Below, piece after piece: positions 47,401 through 60,600 of a DNA stretch of 64,000 nucleotides. The notes under the pieces are model-generated. The model did not search any database. It was not told where the DNA came from and saw only the letters and a program-made list of their open reading frames with translations. The first letter of the stretch is position 1, and every line of letters starts with the position of its first letter. A program made the translations under genes and the position numbers. This DNA is from Diphasiastrum complanatum (lineage: Eukaryota; Streptophyta; Lycopodiopsida; Lycopodiales; Lycopodiaceae): the NCBI GenBank assembly GCA_029204225.1, contig CM055107.1, positions 25,937,391-26,001,390 of the forward strand, in the 5' to 3' direction.

Positions 47401-50400
47401 GAAACACTTCTATCTCGGAAGCTGCCGAGTCACTTGGGAAGCTTACAGTCTGAACAAGATGAACTTGTTTTTTATCTTATTTATCTTCTTTAATGAATGG
47501 CCCCTTGGGACACTGTCTGACTGTGTGACCCTTGTCCATACACAAAGCACAAACGTTCTTGTTTTTAAGGGTTGTATGAGTGATGGACGTTTCTGAGGAG
47601 CTTCATTTTTAACTTTATCTTCTTTTTTTCTTTTAAAAAATATCTTTTTAAATTGAGAGTCTTTCTGAGTAGGCTGCTCAGAAAAGGATTGTTGTTTCGC
47701 CTTCTTCCTACCCACTGAATCATCATAGATTTGAGCATATCTGAGAGCTTGCTCTAAGATTGTAGGCGAATTTCTCTGGACCTCTACTTTGTATTCATCT
47801 CGAAGCCCACGGACAAACCCTCTGACTTTCTGATAGTCATCCATATTTTTTATTTTTAATATGGCTTCTCGATACTGCGAGACATACTGTATTAAAGATT
47901 TGTCCATTACTGGTCTTTCCCAGGCTTCCCAGGCTCTATCAAGTTCATTTTCCGGTAGAAACTCTCTTAGGAAAACCTCTTCAAAAGCCTTCCATGATTG
48001 GGGAGTCTGCCCGGTCTCCTGGAGGTTTAACCACCACTTGTAGGCAATGGGTCCTAACGAAAGATTGCTTGCAAATGGTCAAGGGTTTGTTTAAGAGCAT
48101 GTCTGCATTTCTATCCTTCTCTTCCCCAATAAAAGTAGGAGAGAAGTGGAAGGGAGACTTCCTTTCGCGAAGCTCAAAATCAAACCTTTGAGCTCGGCGA
48201 ACGAGTCTTCCATACTGGACTTGAAATTGGCTAAAGCCAGTTTCAACTCATCCATTTTTGTTACCAACTGGAGATGCTGCTCCTTGGTAACCAAATCGTC
48301 AAGTTCTTCAGTAAATTGTTCATGTTCCACTTCCATAGGTTCTTTCTCTTTACTGAAAACTAAGGCTTCTGTTTCCAATTCATCAATGCCTCTCTTCGGG
48401 GGTTGATCAGGTACCTGAGGAGTGGTCATTTTCGGAACGGAAAAAGATGTACCGTAGATTCTGACTAGAACAAGAAGAAAGATTGACTGAAACTGGAAAA
48501 AACGAAAGGTAGAGTACTTAGCTCTGTCTTAGGTCTGTACTTCCAAAGAAAAAGCAAGAAAATTCCTCAGTCTTTCTGTGGCTGACAAAACTGGCTCCCC
48601 ACACTGCATGCAAGATCTACTGCGAGGAGGAACTAATTGAAGGTAGTCTGGAAGATTTAGCTTCAGATTGGCTGAAAAACCTTGGTTGTGTAAGCTGGTT
48701 ATTATTGAAAAAAAAACTCGATTTTTCACCAAAAAGGGTGAAAAAACAGCCTATAAACGACGATGAATAGCCTGATCTCTGATTTTGAAGCGAGCAGGAG
48801 CTATAGCTGAAGTAGGTCGCCCTAATATGAGGATTCTTCGTTCCAAATTTCAGGTCAAACTGACAAAAACCTAAAAAGTTATGTGCATTCAACTGCAACA
48901 GCCCTAAAAAACATCCAAAAACTGATTTTTCGCGATATCTCTGCAACCACAGCTCCAAATCAGGTGAAATCAAGTTGGCTGAGTGTAGCGCAGGCATCCC
49001 AAAGGAAGCCGGGAACCACGAGTTAGCTTCCCGGCCTTCAACTCTTGCCATCCAAACCCACTTGACATACAAGCAGCCAACTCGCCAACAACGATCAGAC
49101 TTAACCAACTTGAAGTTCCGAAAACCAACATTGTGATCCAACTTGGCGCCATGCCAGATCGGGGGTCCTGATGTGGGTGACTTCCCTCCAAGCAAGCCGC
49201 CCGACATACATCAAACTTAACCAACTCGAAGCTTCGTTACAAACGAGTAACATCCATTCCAAGCAAGCGGTCTGACTTACATCAGACTTAACCAACTGAA
49301 AGCTTCGTCACGAGCGCTGGAAGCCAACCTGGCGCCACGCCAGACTGGACAGCCATAAACAGGTAACTTCCACCCAAGCAAGCCATCCAACTCAGCCGAC
49401 AGGTTAGAGCCCGTTCCCCAAGAGCTTAACCCATTCACGTTCATGCAAGGAACACTCAGAACCACAAGCCGCGACAGATATGGAGACAACCAGTTCTTGG
49501 ACCAAATGGTCCCGACAGCATACCACTGGCGCCACGGACCGAATGGTCCCGACGGCATACCGCTGGCGTCCCGGGATACGACCCTCAGCTATGTGCCAAC
49601 TTAAAAATTTTGAAGCGGCCTTACAACTGGCGCTTTTACCGAACATTGAAACCCAGAAGGTAATCAGAGTCAGTTTGAGGAAAATCCCACTTTATTGATA
49701 AATATGAGAAGGTTACATTTCAAGTGTGTGACCAACCTTAGTCTCAGGGGCGCTAGCATGCCAAGGCGAGAGCCATGACAACATTTGAGCAAGGGAGGCT
49801 GAGACTTGGTTGGAGCTCGCCCTGAGTCGCAACCCGCACTCCCCTATAGTATTGGTGGGATTCGGCACCCCCCCCCCCCCCCCCCCCCTCATACCAAGCA
49901 CTCTACCCAGGCTGGTAAAGCACGTTTTTCTCTCTCTAGGATTTTCTCTTTCTAGAAAGTCATTTTATCTCTCTAGATTTTATTGATCCCCAGGCTTCCT
50001 TTAATAATGCCTAGATCGTGTGAGGTGATTGGACATCGATCTGAGCTCTTTGGACTTCGCTAGAACCGATCAAAGATTTTCAGCCATAGGAACTTGGCGC
50101 CGGCTGGATTCTGGTCACAGTGGCCTCGGGAGCAGCAGGGGCGCTGCTGGCGCCGGGGACAATGCTGGCGCCAGTGGCGCCGGAAATAAAGCTTATGAAG
50201 ATAGCTTTACAACACTGAGGGCGCCCTAATGCTGTCCACCTACCGCCAAAATCTCAGAATAATCTGACACCTGTAGGAGAAGTTATGATCAACTGAAGTG
50301 CTGATTTTTTCCCTTTTCTAGGCAGCGACGGACCTGTAGAACGTTTTTGAGAAGTCTGAGGCTGGAACAATAACACTAGAGGTTCTATAACACCTTTTCC

Positions 50401-52757
50401 CCCACCAAAATCCTCAAGAAACTAACAAAAATTGAAGATTTCTTCACTCTATCTCTCTAGAATGAGCTATTCTCTGTCTAGAACGAGGCTCTGATACCAG
50501 TGTTAGAGATCTAAACACCACAGTAGGGCAAACACTAACTGATCCACCCAACCTTGCCTACTCCTTGATATGGAGTAAGCCCCTCCTAGCCCAGTGTGAG
50601 GACTGGTAGCATGCATACTGCCAAGTGTCGGCCACGTGGCACTGACGTGGCCGACTGCACGTTGGGGCCCAACGTGGGGCCCTATCTTGCTGACAGGGTC
50701 CCTATGCTATGTTAGGCCCGCCATGGCTATGGACCGTGCCGGGGCACACTACTCACATTGTCTTGCCCTGTTGGACGTGTACGTTTGGACATGCCCTAAC
50801 TGCGGTATTTGACCTCCTGTGTTCTCTAGGGTTCGGCATTGGTTACAAGCCTGTAACACAACCCCTTTACCCTTTTGGCCACCTGGAGCTTGCCCTTGGC
50901 TTGTGAACTTCTTGAATTTGCACTTACCCAAGGCATTTGGCCCCCTTGGGCTTGACCACCAGAGGTTCCCGCAGTTGGTGCATGATGGTACTTCTTCCCA
51001 TCTTGATAATAAATAGTCATTTGAATGGCATTCTGGACAATATGTGTTTGCTCCTTTCGCACAAAAGGCCGAAACTTCCCCTAAGTCCTTAAATGAAATG
51101 AAACACCTGTAAATATATCGGCACTTTTTCAGGGATGCATAGCAACGCTTTTCTATATCGATCAACATATTGTTGAACCGACCAATTCCCTTGCTTGAGG
51201 CCTGTTGCATGGCTTGATTCTTCTCATCAAAAGGCACCCAATTTTGTACAAACATCTACCAAAATGCTTGCCTCCCAAGAATTCGGTACACGGCCATCTT
51301 TTCAACTTTCCTCCACCATCGCTATGTTGATTCCTATAACCAATAGGTAGCTTCAGCAATCATCTCTGAATAATCGGTACTACCGCACATTCCAAAGACC
51401 TTTTCCCATTTTTGCAACTAGTTTTCCACTGCATCTGTGGTTCTTACAACTATTGCTCTTGTAAACTTTGGAGGGTTCAAGTCCTTAATGGACGGCAACT
51501 TGCACTTCCCGCCAAGATTCACATCTTTTTCGGTTGAACCAGGCTCACCACCCAAATTCCATGTACCACTGACTGTTTCAGGGGCATGGCTAGGCTTCAA
51601 TTGCTCTAAGATCTGCTTTAACATTAGCTCCAAGCCATCAACTTTGGCAAAAAGTGCATCGATCCTCTAAGAATCATGGATAGTATCTCTAGAGCATGCC
51701 ATAGCAAAAAACTAGCCAGGAAAAAGCGAAGCAACTTGCAAAACTGTGCAAAAACCAGCAACAAAAGCACTTGAAACAAAGCACAACTAAGCTTTTTTCA
51801 CCCTAAACCAGCTACACAAAGGGACTACCCTGAATTCCTAAAAGAACTGGATAGAATAGATCTTTTACAGCCGAATTCTAGCAGCCTACAAATTCTTTTC
51901 TTTCAAAAATCAGCAAAGAAGGGCTTGAAGCTGACAATCTACAAAAGTAAGAGGAAATCACTGAGAAGGAAAGTGATAGGCTCTACCCCACTAGTGACCT
52001 ACCATTAGACGCCCACCATTGCAATTGTCAGATCCGAAAAATATTGAGAATTGAAAAGTTACAAACACTTTTGCAAATGAAGAAGGCTGATTTTTTACAA
52101 AAGGAAAGAGAAAAAACAAGTAAGGTAACAGAGGATGTTCAAAGGCTGCCCAAAGACCAGCAATTCACCATAGGACTCCAATATGTAAGCTTCAGGGCTC
52201 TCAAAATGCTCATAAATACACCTATCGTAGGGCGCTGGCTAGTGATGCCAAATCCCACACAATTCCGGGAAGGAGCTGCTCTGCGTATTGCTTGTAGGGC
52301 TTTAGCCATTCATTATGTCAGATGCTCTTGGCCATTCTTATTGGGGATTGATTGATCGTGTCTCTTATAGTCATTTATGCTTCAGTGATACATAGATTGA
52401 GTCTTTAACTTGACTTATTATTAGACCTCTTGAGCCTATCATCAATATTTTTGTCTTGCTTATGTTGACTTCTATGTCAAAATTTTGGCAACACCTATTT
52501 AGATCATGTAAGCTTTTTTAAAGATGATGTTTATCATTTGAACTTTGCTAACAATATCACACATCATCAGCATATACGAGGTGTACCCTGCTTTGTGGAC
52601 TCCACCTCTTCATGTCTTCATAATTCAATTTATGAGCTTGCCAAAGAGCGGGGAGAGAGGACCGTTTTTTAAACTTCAATATTATCATAAGAATGCCCTG
52701 CTTATCCCTTCGCCATCCATTATTGGTCTTGCTAATTCAGTCCAAACTTACAAGCCT

Positions 52758-52820
<63 letters not shown>

Positions 52821-54609
52821 GTGCTAGTTATTGCTGCTATCACTACATTATATGAGAGAGTTTTGGCACGTTTTCATGATGGTGAGGGATGGTCCTCATA
52901 TATTCATAGTACAGTCGGAGTAAAACAGGGATCTCCTCTATCACCCACCCTTTTTGCCCTATACATTGACGACCTTGAGCGGATCATTCGGGAAGAAGGT
53001 GGAGACGGCTGTCCTCTAGCAGATATTATTATCTCTATTCTTCTCTATGCAGATGATGTGGCTCTATTATCTAGTTCGGCTACTGGACTTCAACGACATC
53101 TGGATGCCCTATATACCTTCTGTCAGATATGGGGGTTGATGGTGAACATTGGTAAGATGAAGGTTATGGTGTTTAACACCAATAGACAACATATGAGAGA
53201 CACTGTGTTCTATTATGATGGACAGCCACTAGAGATAGTGACGTCTTACACTTACCTGGGTACTCTCCTTTAGACCAGCGGCACTAGCTAGGCTCCGTAA
53301 GGGGCGCTCTGCTCTTGTTCAGATGGAGAGGTTTTCTTCTTCTTACTACGTGTATGATCCTGATATGCGCTGTCGCCTTTTTTCCTCGACTGTTTCTCCA
53401 GTTGCACTATATTCTGCAGAGACTTGGTGTCCAAGCTTATCCCGAGATACTTGGAGTGATATCTCACGTTTACAGATTCTCATGCTCAGCCGGATGATTC
53501 GGGCAAAGCAATCAGTTCCTCACGAGATTATTTTAGCAGAGTTTGCTTCCCCTCCACTGCTTGTAGAGGCTATTTTCAGGATCATCTCATTTATTCACAG
53601 GGCCTCAGAGCTTGATTCTCTAGATACGTGGTAGTGGCTTTTACGTCTTCTCGCACTTTGGCGGGGCAGCAGGTCAAATCATGGTTTCAGTGTGCCTCAA
53701 ATTTTCTACATAGTTGGGGATTATCTATTTCGGACCTCCCAAACGGGACACATGCGTTCATCCGTAGGCAGATCTACAGAGCATACATACACACTGTTTG
53801 GTCTCATCCATCAGTTCTATCACGCTTATTTTCTTCGGCTGGATGCATCAGGGCTTCCCGTTAGACCCGATTATCTCTCTCAGGTGCTGTCATTTGGCCT
53901 ACGATACCGCATTGGTCAGCTTCGGGTTTCTTCTCATCAGCTCGCTATTGAGACATGCAGATACACAGACACGCCACGTCCCTTACGGATCTGTCAGTGT
54001 TGTTCATTACAGGAGGTTGAGGATGAGTTCCACTTTATTTTCAGATGTCTAGTTTACTATGAGATCAGAGGCAGATACCATTGTCTATATCGGGACATTC
54101 CACTCACACTTGGTTCCTTCTTTGCTTATCCTGATACAAGATGTCTGGGTTTACTACTACGAGAGATGCTTTCTCTGAGATCCTCTCTTCTTTCAGTTGG
54201 TGTTGACCACAGCCAGCCGCATATTACACGTTTCTTTCAAAAAAGAGGTAGAGATGATTTATCAGATGATGAGATTGACATCCCAGCTCAACGACCGAAG
54301 CTCTAGCGCCCCCTTCGACCTTCTCGAACTCGCCACCAGAGGCCACCTTGTGCCTCTCGCCAGATCACGCAGTTTCTCTCTCTCAGTTAGTCAGTTTTCT
54401 CCTCCGCGTAGTTGGTGGTTAAGCTACTGCTTTTTGTACCCTCACCATAGCTGGAGGTTAAGCATTGGTTTTTCTTTTTCTTCTGGTTTATTTCTGTTTG
54501 TAGCAGTTAGAATAAGTCCGATTTTTATGGACAATGCTCCTTACTGACGTACTTTTTATTTGTCTCATATACCCAGGGGTATTTTATAGACATTAATACA
54601 ATCCAATTC

Positions 54610-54670
<61 letters not shown>

Positions 54671-57600
54671 CTATTGCAATGATTTGCTCACAACTAGGAT
54701 TGTTTCTAGAGAAGTTACGGGCTTTCTGACTCCAGTTCAATGTTCAATGTTAACATGCATGGGAACTTCCAGGTGATCTTGTCCAATCAAAACATGATGA
54801 GAGTTTCAAAGGCTTGTTCTTTAAAGCATTCAGATAGGTCACTTTTCTTAAAATATGAACTCTGCACATATTTATGATGGGTTTGTTGAATTATGATAAA
54901 GTAGCCTTATAGGTGCTTGTACTATCATTGCAATACTTAAAGTCAGCTGCCTAATTTAGGTTTTGTCGTGCAGGTGGACGAGAGAGCAGTTCTTAAGCAC
55001 TTCGACTGGCCAGAAGCAAAAGCAGATGCGTTACGTGAAGCTGCTTTTGAATATCAAGATTTACTGAAGCTGGAGTCTGAGGTGACATCTTTCAAAGATG
55101 ATCCACGCAAGCCTCGGGATGCATCCTTCAAGAAAATGCTAGCAACATTGGAAAAGTAGGTTATACACCTGGTAGCACCTTTCTTCTCTATTATATCTCT
55201 GCTTGAAAATTTATGCAGCTTCTGTACATTGAATTTCAGTAACTTCTATTCTCATAGTCTGGTTTTAGTACTGTTCAAATGCGAAGCTTTAGACAATCCC
55301 AGTTGTGACTAAAGCTTATGTCAAAAACAGGGTAGAGCAAAGCGTGTATGCTCTTCTGCGAACAAGAGACATGGCCATCGCTCGTTATAGGGAATTTAGC
55401 ATTCCAACACAGTGGATGCTGGATTCTGGGTTAGTTGGCAAGGTGTGTCTTTAATATCTACATCCTGATAATGTTTGTGACATTGTTCTTCAATAGGATT
55501 TAAGTCATCCATCTGCTAGTTGGTGCCCGTAGAAGTTGTGCATGGAGCCTGAGAATCTTTTGGATGATGACATCAGTTATTTTTTTGATTAGGTGTTGCT
55601 AGTTCGATTCTGAGAAATTTCCTTAGAGCTTCTAGGCACTCTGTCATAGGTTGTCATTTTGGTTGTTTATCACAGATCCAATTCCACCTCTAATAGCTTG
55701 GATATGTTGTGGCTCTTGAATGATGAATACCAAGTTCACGTGGGGGGGAAAAACCTGTCAATATTTTGTCATAAAAGTTGTGTAATTGTTCATAGTTCCC
55801 AGGTATGTTTTGGTTGCCACATTCTAGGAAACACTTTATTATTGTGGAGGAGCACATAATGGCTGTATGCTCCAAATATGCTAGAATCTTTTCTACTCAA
55901 AGTCGCTTATACAAATGGTGATTGTATTACCACACATAATGAAGGGTGGAAGCATTGCTGGTCTGAACAGACCTTTTACTTTGGTCAACGAACAATAGAA
56001 GATTAAGATTTGGGTGGCTAATCATTTCGACAGCATTCCTAACTTTTCCATGAGACTTGAGGGTTTTTTGGGATGGCAATTTTTGAAAGAAAGAGGTTGA
56101 CTTCTCTTCTGAAATAAGACGTTGAGTGCCAATTGAATTGGATGATCTGGAATTTAAAGGTTTGAAATGGAAGTCCTTTCTAGCTCATCATTTGGAATCT
56201 AGCCTTTGTTGGAATGTAAATGGAATTGCTTACATTACCATAGGTTACTTTGACCCAAAAGGTCGAGAGTTGTGTAACCATGGTCATTTATTATATTAGG
56301 CCTACTAAACTTAGAGTTAGCTAAGTTAGTATGAAATTAACTTGGTAGGGACTCATGGGTCCACTAGGCCTAATTGTGACATTAAGTACCCCAACTTGAC
56401 ATATTGGAGGTACCTTATTCTTTCTATGTAACTTATAGAAAGTTGGATAGTCAATAGTCAAGTAGTTGGACAGCCAATAGTCAAGTAGTTGGAAAGCCAA
56501 TAGTCAAGTAGTTGGATAGCCAATAGTCATGAAGTTAGATAGTCACCTTGGACTATATATATGTGTGCATCCTATTTGTATAAGACAATTTTGTAAGCAG
56601 TACTGACTATTCTCCTTGGCTGTCCACGAGTTTCTACAAGAGGGTTTCTAGCCATGTCTTTCTTTCTTTTGAGAATGCTTTGTGTGATTGAATAGTTAAG
56701 ATCCTGGATCCTTAGGCTTCTATTTCTTACATGGTATCAGAGCTGAAGATGAGCTGTTTTCTGCTGAAAAACCAGCAAGATTTGAAGTGGCAGAAATCTC
56801 TTCTTTAGGAGAGATGAGATTATTAGTGACAAAAGCATAATCATTAGTGAAAAGATTATCCTCCTTTCCAAATTGTTGTTCCCAAGTAATGATTGCGGTA
56901 CTTGTATCGTTACCTTTCTCTTTTTCCTTTGCAAGCCTCTTCCTACATTCTTTGATGTGATGCCCAAACTTCAAAAGGAGTTAATAACTTCAAGGCTTTA
57001 GTAGGACACCGATTACTAATGTAAGCCGCCGTTATAACCGCTCTAGCCCAAAACTTGTGAGGTAGGCCCTTTGCCTAGAGCATGCATCGAGCCATCTCCA
57101 TAATAGTTTATTCGTGCATAGGCCCAACGGCTCTTTTTTATTCATGTTAGCAAAAAGGCCAACTTTTATTAGTTAATTATCTAGACTGGGGGTCTTGTAG
57201 GAGGGTGCACTATTTTGTCTCCATCAATGTTTCATCGAAACGCGTTTCGAACAAAGAAACGCGTTTGAAATGCCTCGTTTTGAAACGTGTTTCTTATGTT
57301 CGAATCGCCTGTTAAAAAAATGCAATTTTTTTTGACTGAGGAAAGTGACCATACACAATTTCTCCTCTTGAAATTGCATTCTCTAGAGCATTCTCATGAA
57401 ATTGGATGTATCTACTTGGTACTGGTCTTTCTATGACATGTCTAAACCCCAAAAAACCCATAAAAACACATTTTCAAAAAAAAAAAACACACCCTAAAAG
57501 AATCTCCCGTTTTGAACCCGAACCTCCCGTTTCAAACACGTTTCAAACCCGTTTCGAAACGATGTACGAAACGGACCCATGAAACATTGGTCACCATAAG

Positions 57601-60600
57601 TTTTGCCTCCCTTGATTATGTGAATCCTACCTTTAGGGTTCCCCAGGGGATTATAAATAGGCAATTGGAACACTCATTTCTTAGCTTATTGATTGGCTAT
57701 AGCTTGAGCTCTTCATGGGAAGACTCATTGCTTTTGCTTGTAGGGCTTTCACATTGATGTTATGTGATCCTTTTGGTCATTCTTTGCAGGGGAATTATCA
57801 TTTGCTTCATGTATTGTCTCTGAATTATGCTTCATTGATTCAAATATTATGATTGTATTCATAAGATGCTAATAGAGCACTTTCTTGCTCTGTTTCTTTC
57901 TAGCCCTTAGTAGACATCTTTTGCCATAGCTTTTTTGTTTGTGATTAGAATGAAGTTCTGCTAGTTGTGTTGGTTTCCTATTAGTTAGGTGCCCTTGAAG
58001 AAGTCATTTTCTTTGCTGGCCTTTTTTTGGAAACCCTAATTTTGACTTATATATATATTTTTGACAGAAGTTGGAATTAATACATTCTTGGGAGCACAGG
58101 ATTAAGGCACACCTACAGAAGCAAACAACACATTGATTAAAATCACTACAAAATCAAAAGTTTGGTCAAAGGGGGTTCTCATACATAATATGAACACCAA
58201 CACTTTTTTATTCCTCCTTTGTGTGGGTTTATGTTCTTTATGCTGTCCTATAGACTTTAATGTCCAATTTTTTTTTATCTTTTTCGACTTGCTAGAAGTG
58301 AAATTACTGCAAAGTCAACTTGGACAAATTGGAATATTCTCTACGACCAGGAGATGAACTTGGGCTGGGTTGACGATTCTATCACGCTCTAGGGTTTCAA
58401 GAAAAGATCATTCTATTAACCTGCGGTTCAGGCTTGGTTTTTTGTTTTTATTTATATTTATTTTTTAATTCTTAAAAATGATTTGCAACTATGAATCGCT
58501 GAATCGCTAGATGCAATGAATCGTGATTCACTGCAACTATGTTACATAACTTTTATGCTAGTTATGCTTCGATCCACTTATTGAGATTTCCACCGTTTCA
58601 AAATTTTAGCTAGTGTTTCTTCTCGTTTTTTTGCTCTTTATTTCACATATTTTTATATATGTGTTTGTTTCTTTCACATCATTTTATAAGTGTTTGAGAA
58701 AAAAAAATTGAAACAAGTTGATGACTTTCACTTGCATTTTTTTTGTGGCATATTGTCGACTCATGCTGAGTTCATCATTTCATTGCCCTATTCCTATCGA
58801 TTATGGGTCCTTTGGGGACATTGAATTGGCAAATTGGTTAAATTTACCAATCTTATTTTGCGATCTATCTAGAAAGCGATGCTTTATGATCGTTTTGCTA
58901 TTTTCTTCCTTCAAGGCAAAGCTCAGTCTTGGTGGGAGACAAGATGCTTACATTTCTGATTGGTATACTCTTCTCAAGTATCTCAGTCGTGCTATGTATC
59001 CACTAGGATATATGTCTTGTGCCACATAATATTCTCGTTACCACAAAGGTTGACGGAGATGAGGTTGCGGAGATATGTCATTGATTAGAGGATATTGGAG
59101 ATGAGCTTCTTGTACATGATATAGTGAGACTCCAATTGCAGCTGAGGATTATCTCAATTCTCTCGTTGGTTCTATAGTTTGAGATTAGGTATGCTTGGAT
59201 ACACGATATCATTAGTCTTCATTCGTTCTTGCCATTGTTTCATATGCTATAGATGGAGCTTAGAGTATAGAGCATGCGTATCTAGAGCAGTCACATGGGC
59301 CATGACTTCTAGGCGATGAGATTCTTCTACAGGATCTTCATGTTGTTATTGATATTGTTACTGATTAGGTATGCTTAGAGGATATTGCGGCTAATCATGT
59401 ATGTTTCGATGGGCCATTACCTTCCACTATTCTAGATGAGATTCAACTCTTGATACATGTCATGGGATGTTCTGACTGTTGATAATAATTTTGATGCAAA
59501 CTTGTCCTATTGTCCACAACATAATTGTGCCAATACTTCCACTGGTTTATTTTGTGGCAACGACATAGGTTTGTGTTCTTTCCGCGGTTACTATACATGC
59601 TCATCATTTAAGACTTATTGGAGTTGATGATGCTAGACCTTTAAAAATCCCACTAAGTCTTTTCTTCTACATATGATTTGGGGTCCTATGGCTTCTTAAG
59701 CCCCCATGCATTTTGTTTTAGTAAGATGTTTTGGCATTCAGGGTCGGCTTGGGTGCATGGTTAGCATGGTTGGTAGGGATGGTTTTTCATGGGTTTCATT
59801 TTCTGAGTTCCTAGGTGAGATTTGATGGCATTCTTGGTCTCGATGACTAGCATGGGGTGCGTCTGTTCATATTCTTGCAAGTGGTGCTCATCAGTAGTCT
59901 ACAAGTTTTGAGGAAATTTAATATGGATAGGTTTACCTGAGTTATCATATCACAAGTTCTGTGAAAGCTGTCTTTGGAAAACATCATAGATAGAAATTTT
60001 CTTCTAGTACAAGTAGAGCAACAAATATTCTAGAACTTGTTCATATAGATTTGTGTGGTCTTATGAATACACAATCTCATGGTGGAGCAAGTTATTTTAT
60101 GGTGTTTGTGGATGATTATTCTAGGAAAGGTATATTTTCTCGAATATAAAAGTGAGGCATTAAGATGCTTTGGTTAAAGGCACATGTGGAAAGAAATAGG
60201 TAGACAAATATAGATACTCTGTTCAGATAAAGGGATAATGACTAACTGATTGTGCAAGGCTGGCTACTATATTGTAGTAGCCCTAATTATTGTTGATGTT
60301 GCACATTGTCAACAATCGTCTTATGATCCTGATGTTATCCAACATGAATGTGAAGGTCATACTTCCAGTACCCCCCTTGAGAAAACATCCACTACAAAGC
60401 AAAGTGTCAACAATAATATCCAAGAGCTATGCAAAGGATAAAGCAAAGTTGCGACAAGTAACAACATCACCTTCCTGCATCCAAGGAATCCTTCTTCCAG
60501 TCTATTGGCATTGAGAACGTGAAACTTTAACAATCTCCTTGACCTTGGGTATTAAGAATGGATGGAAAATCTCCAACAATCTCCTCAACTCTATAGAAGG

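Noticed and set aside
48617-49207. 196-codon minus-strand open frame
   Set aside because: It runs through tandem repeats, has overlapping frames of similar length and has no recognised domain.
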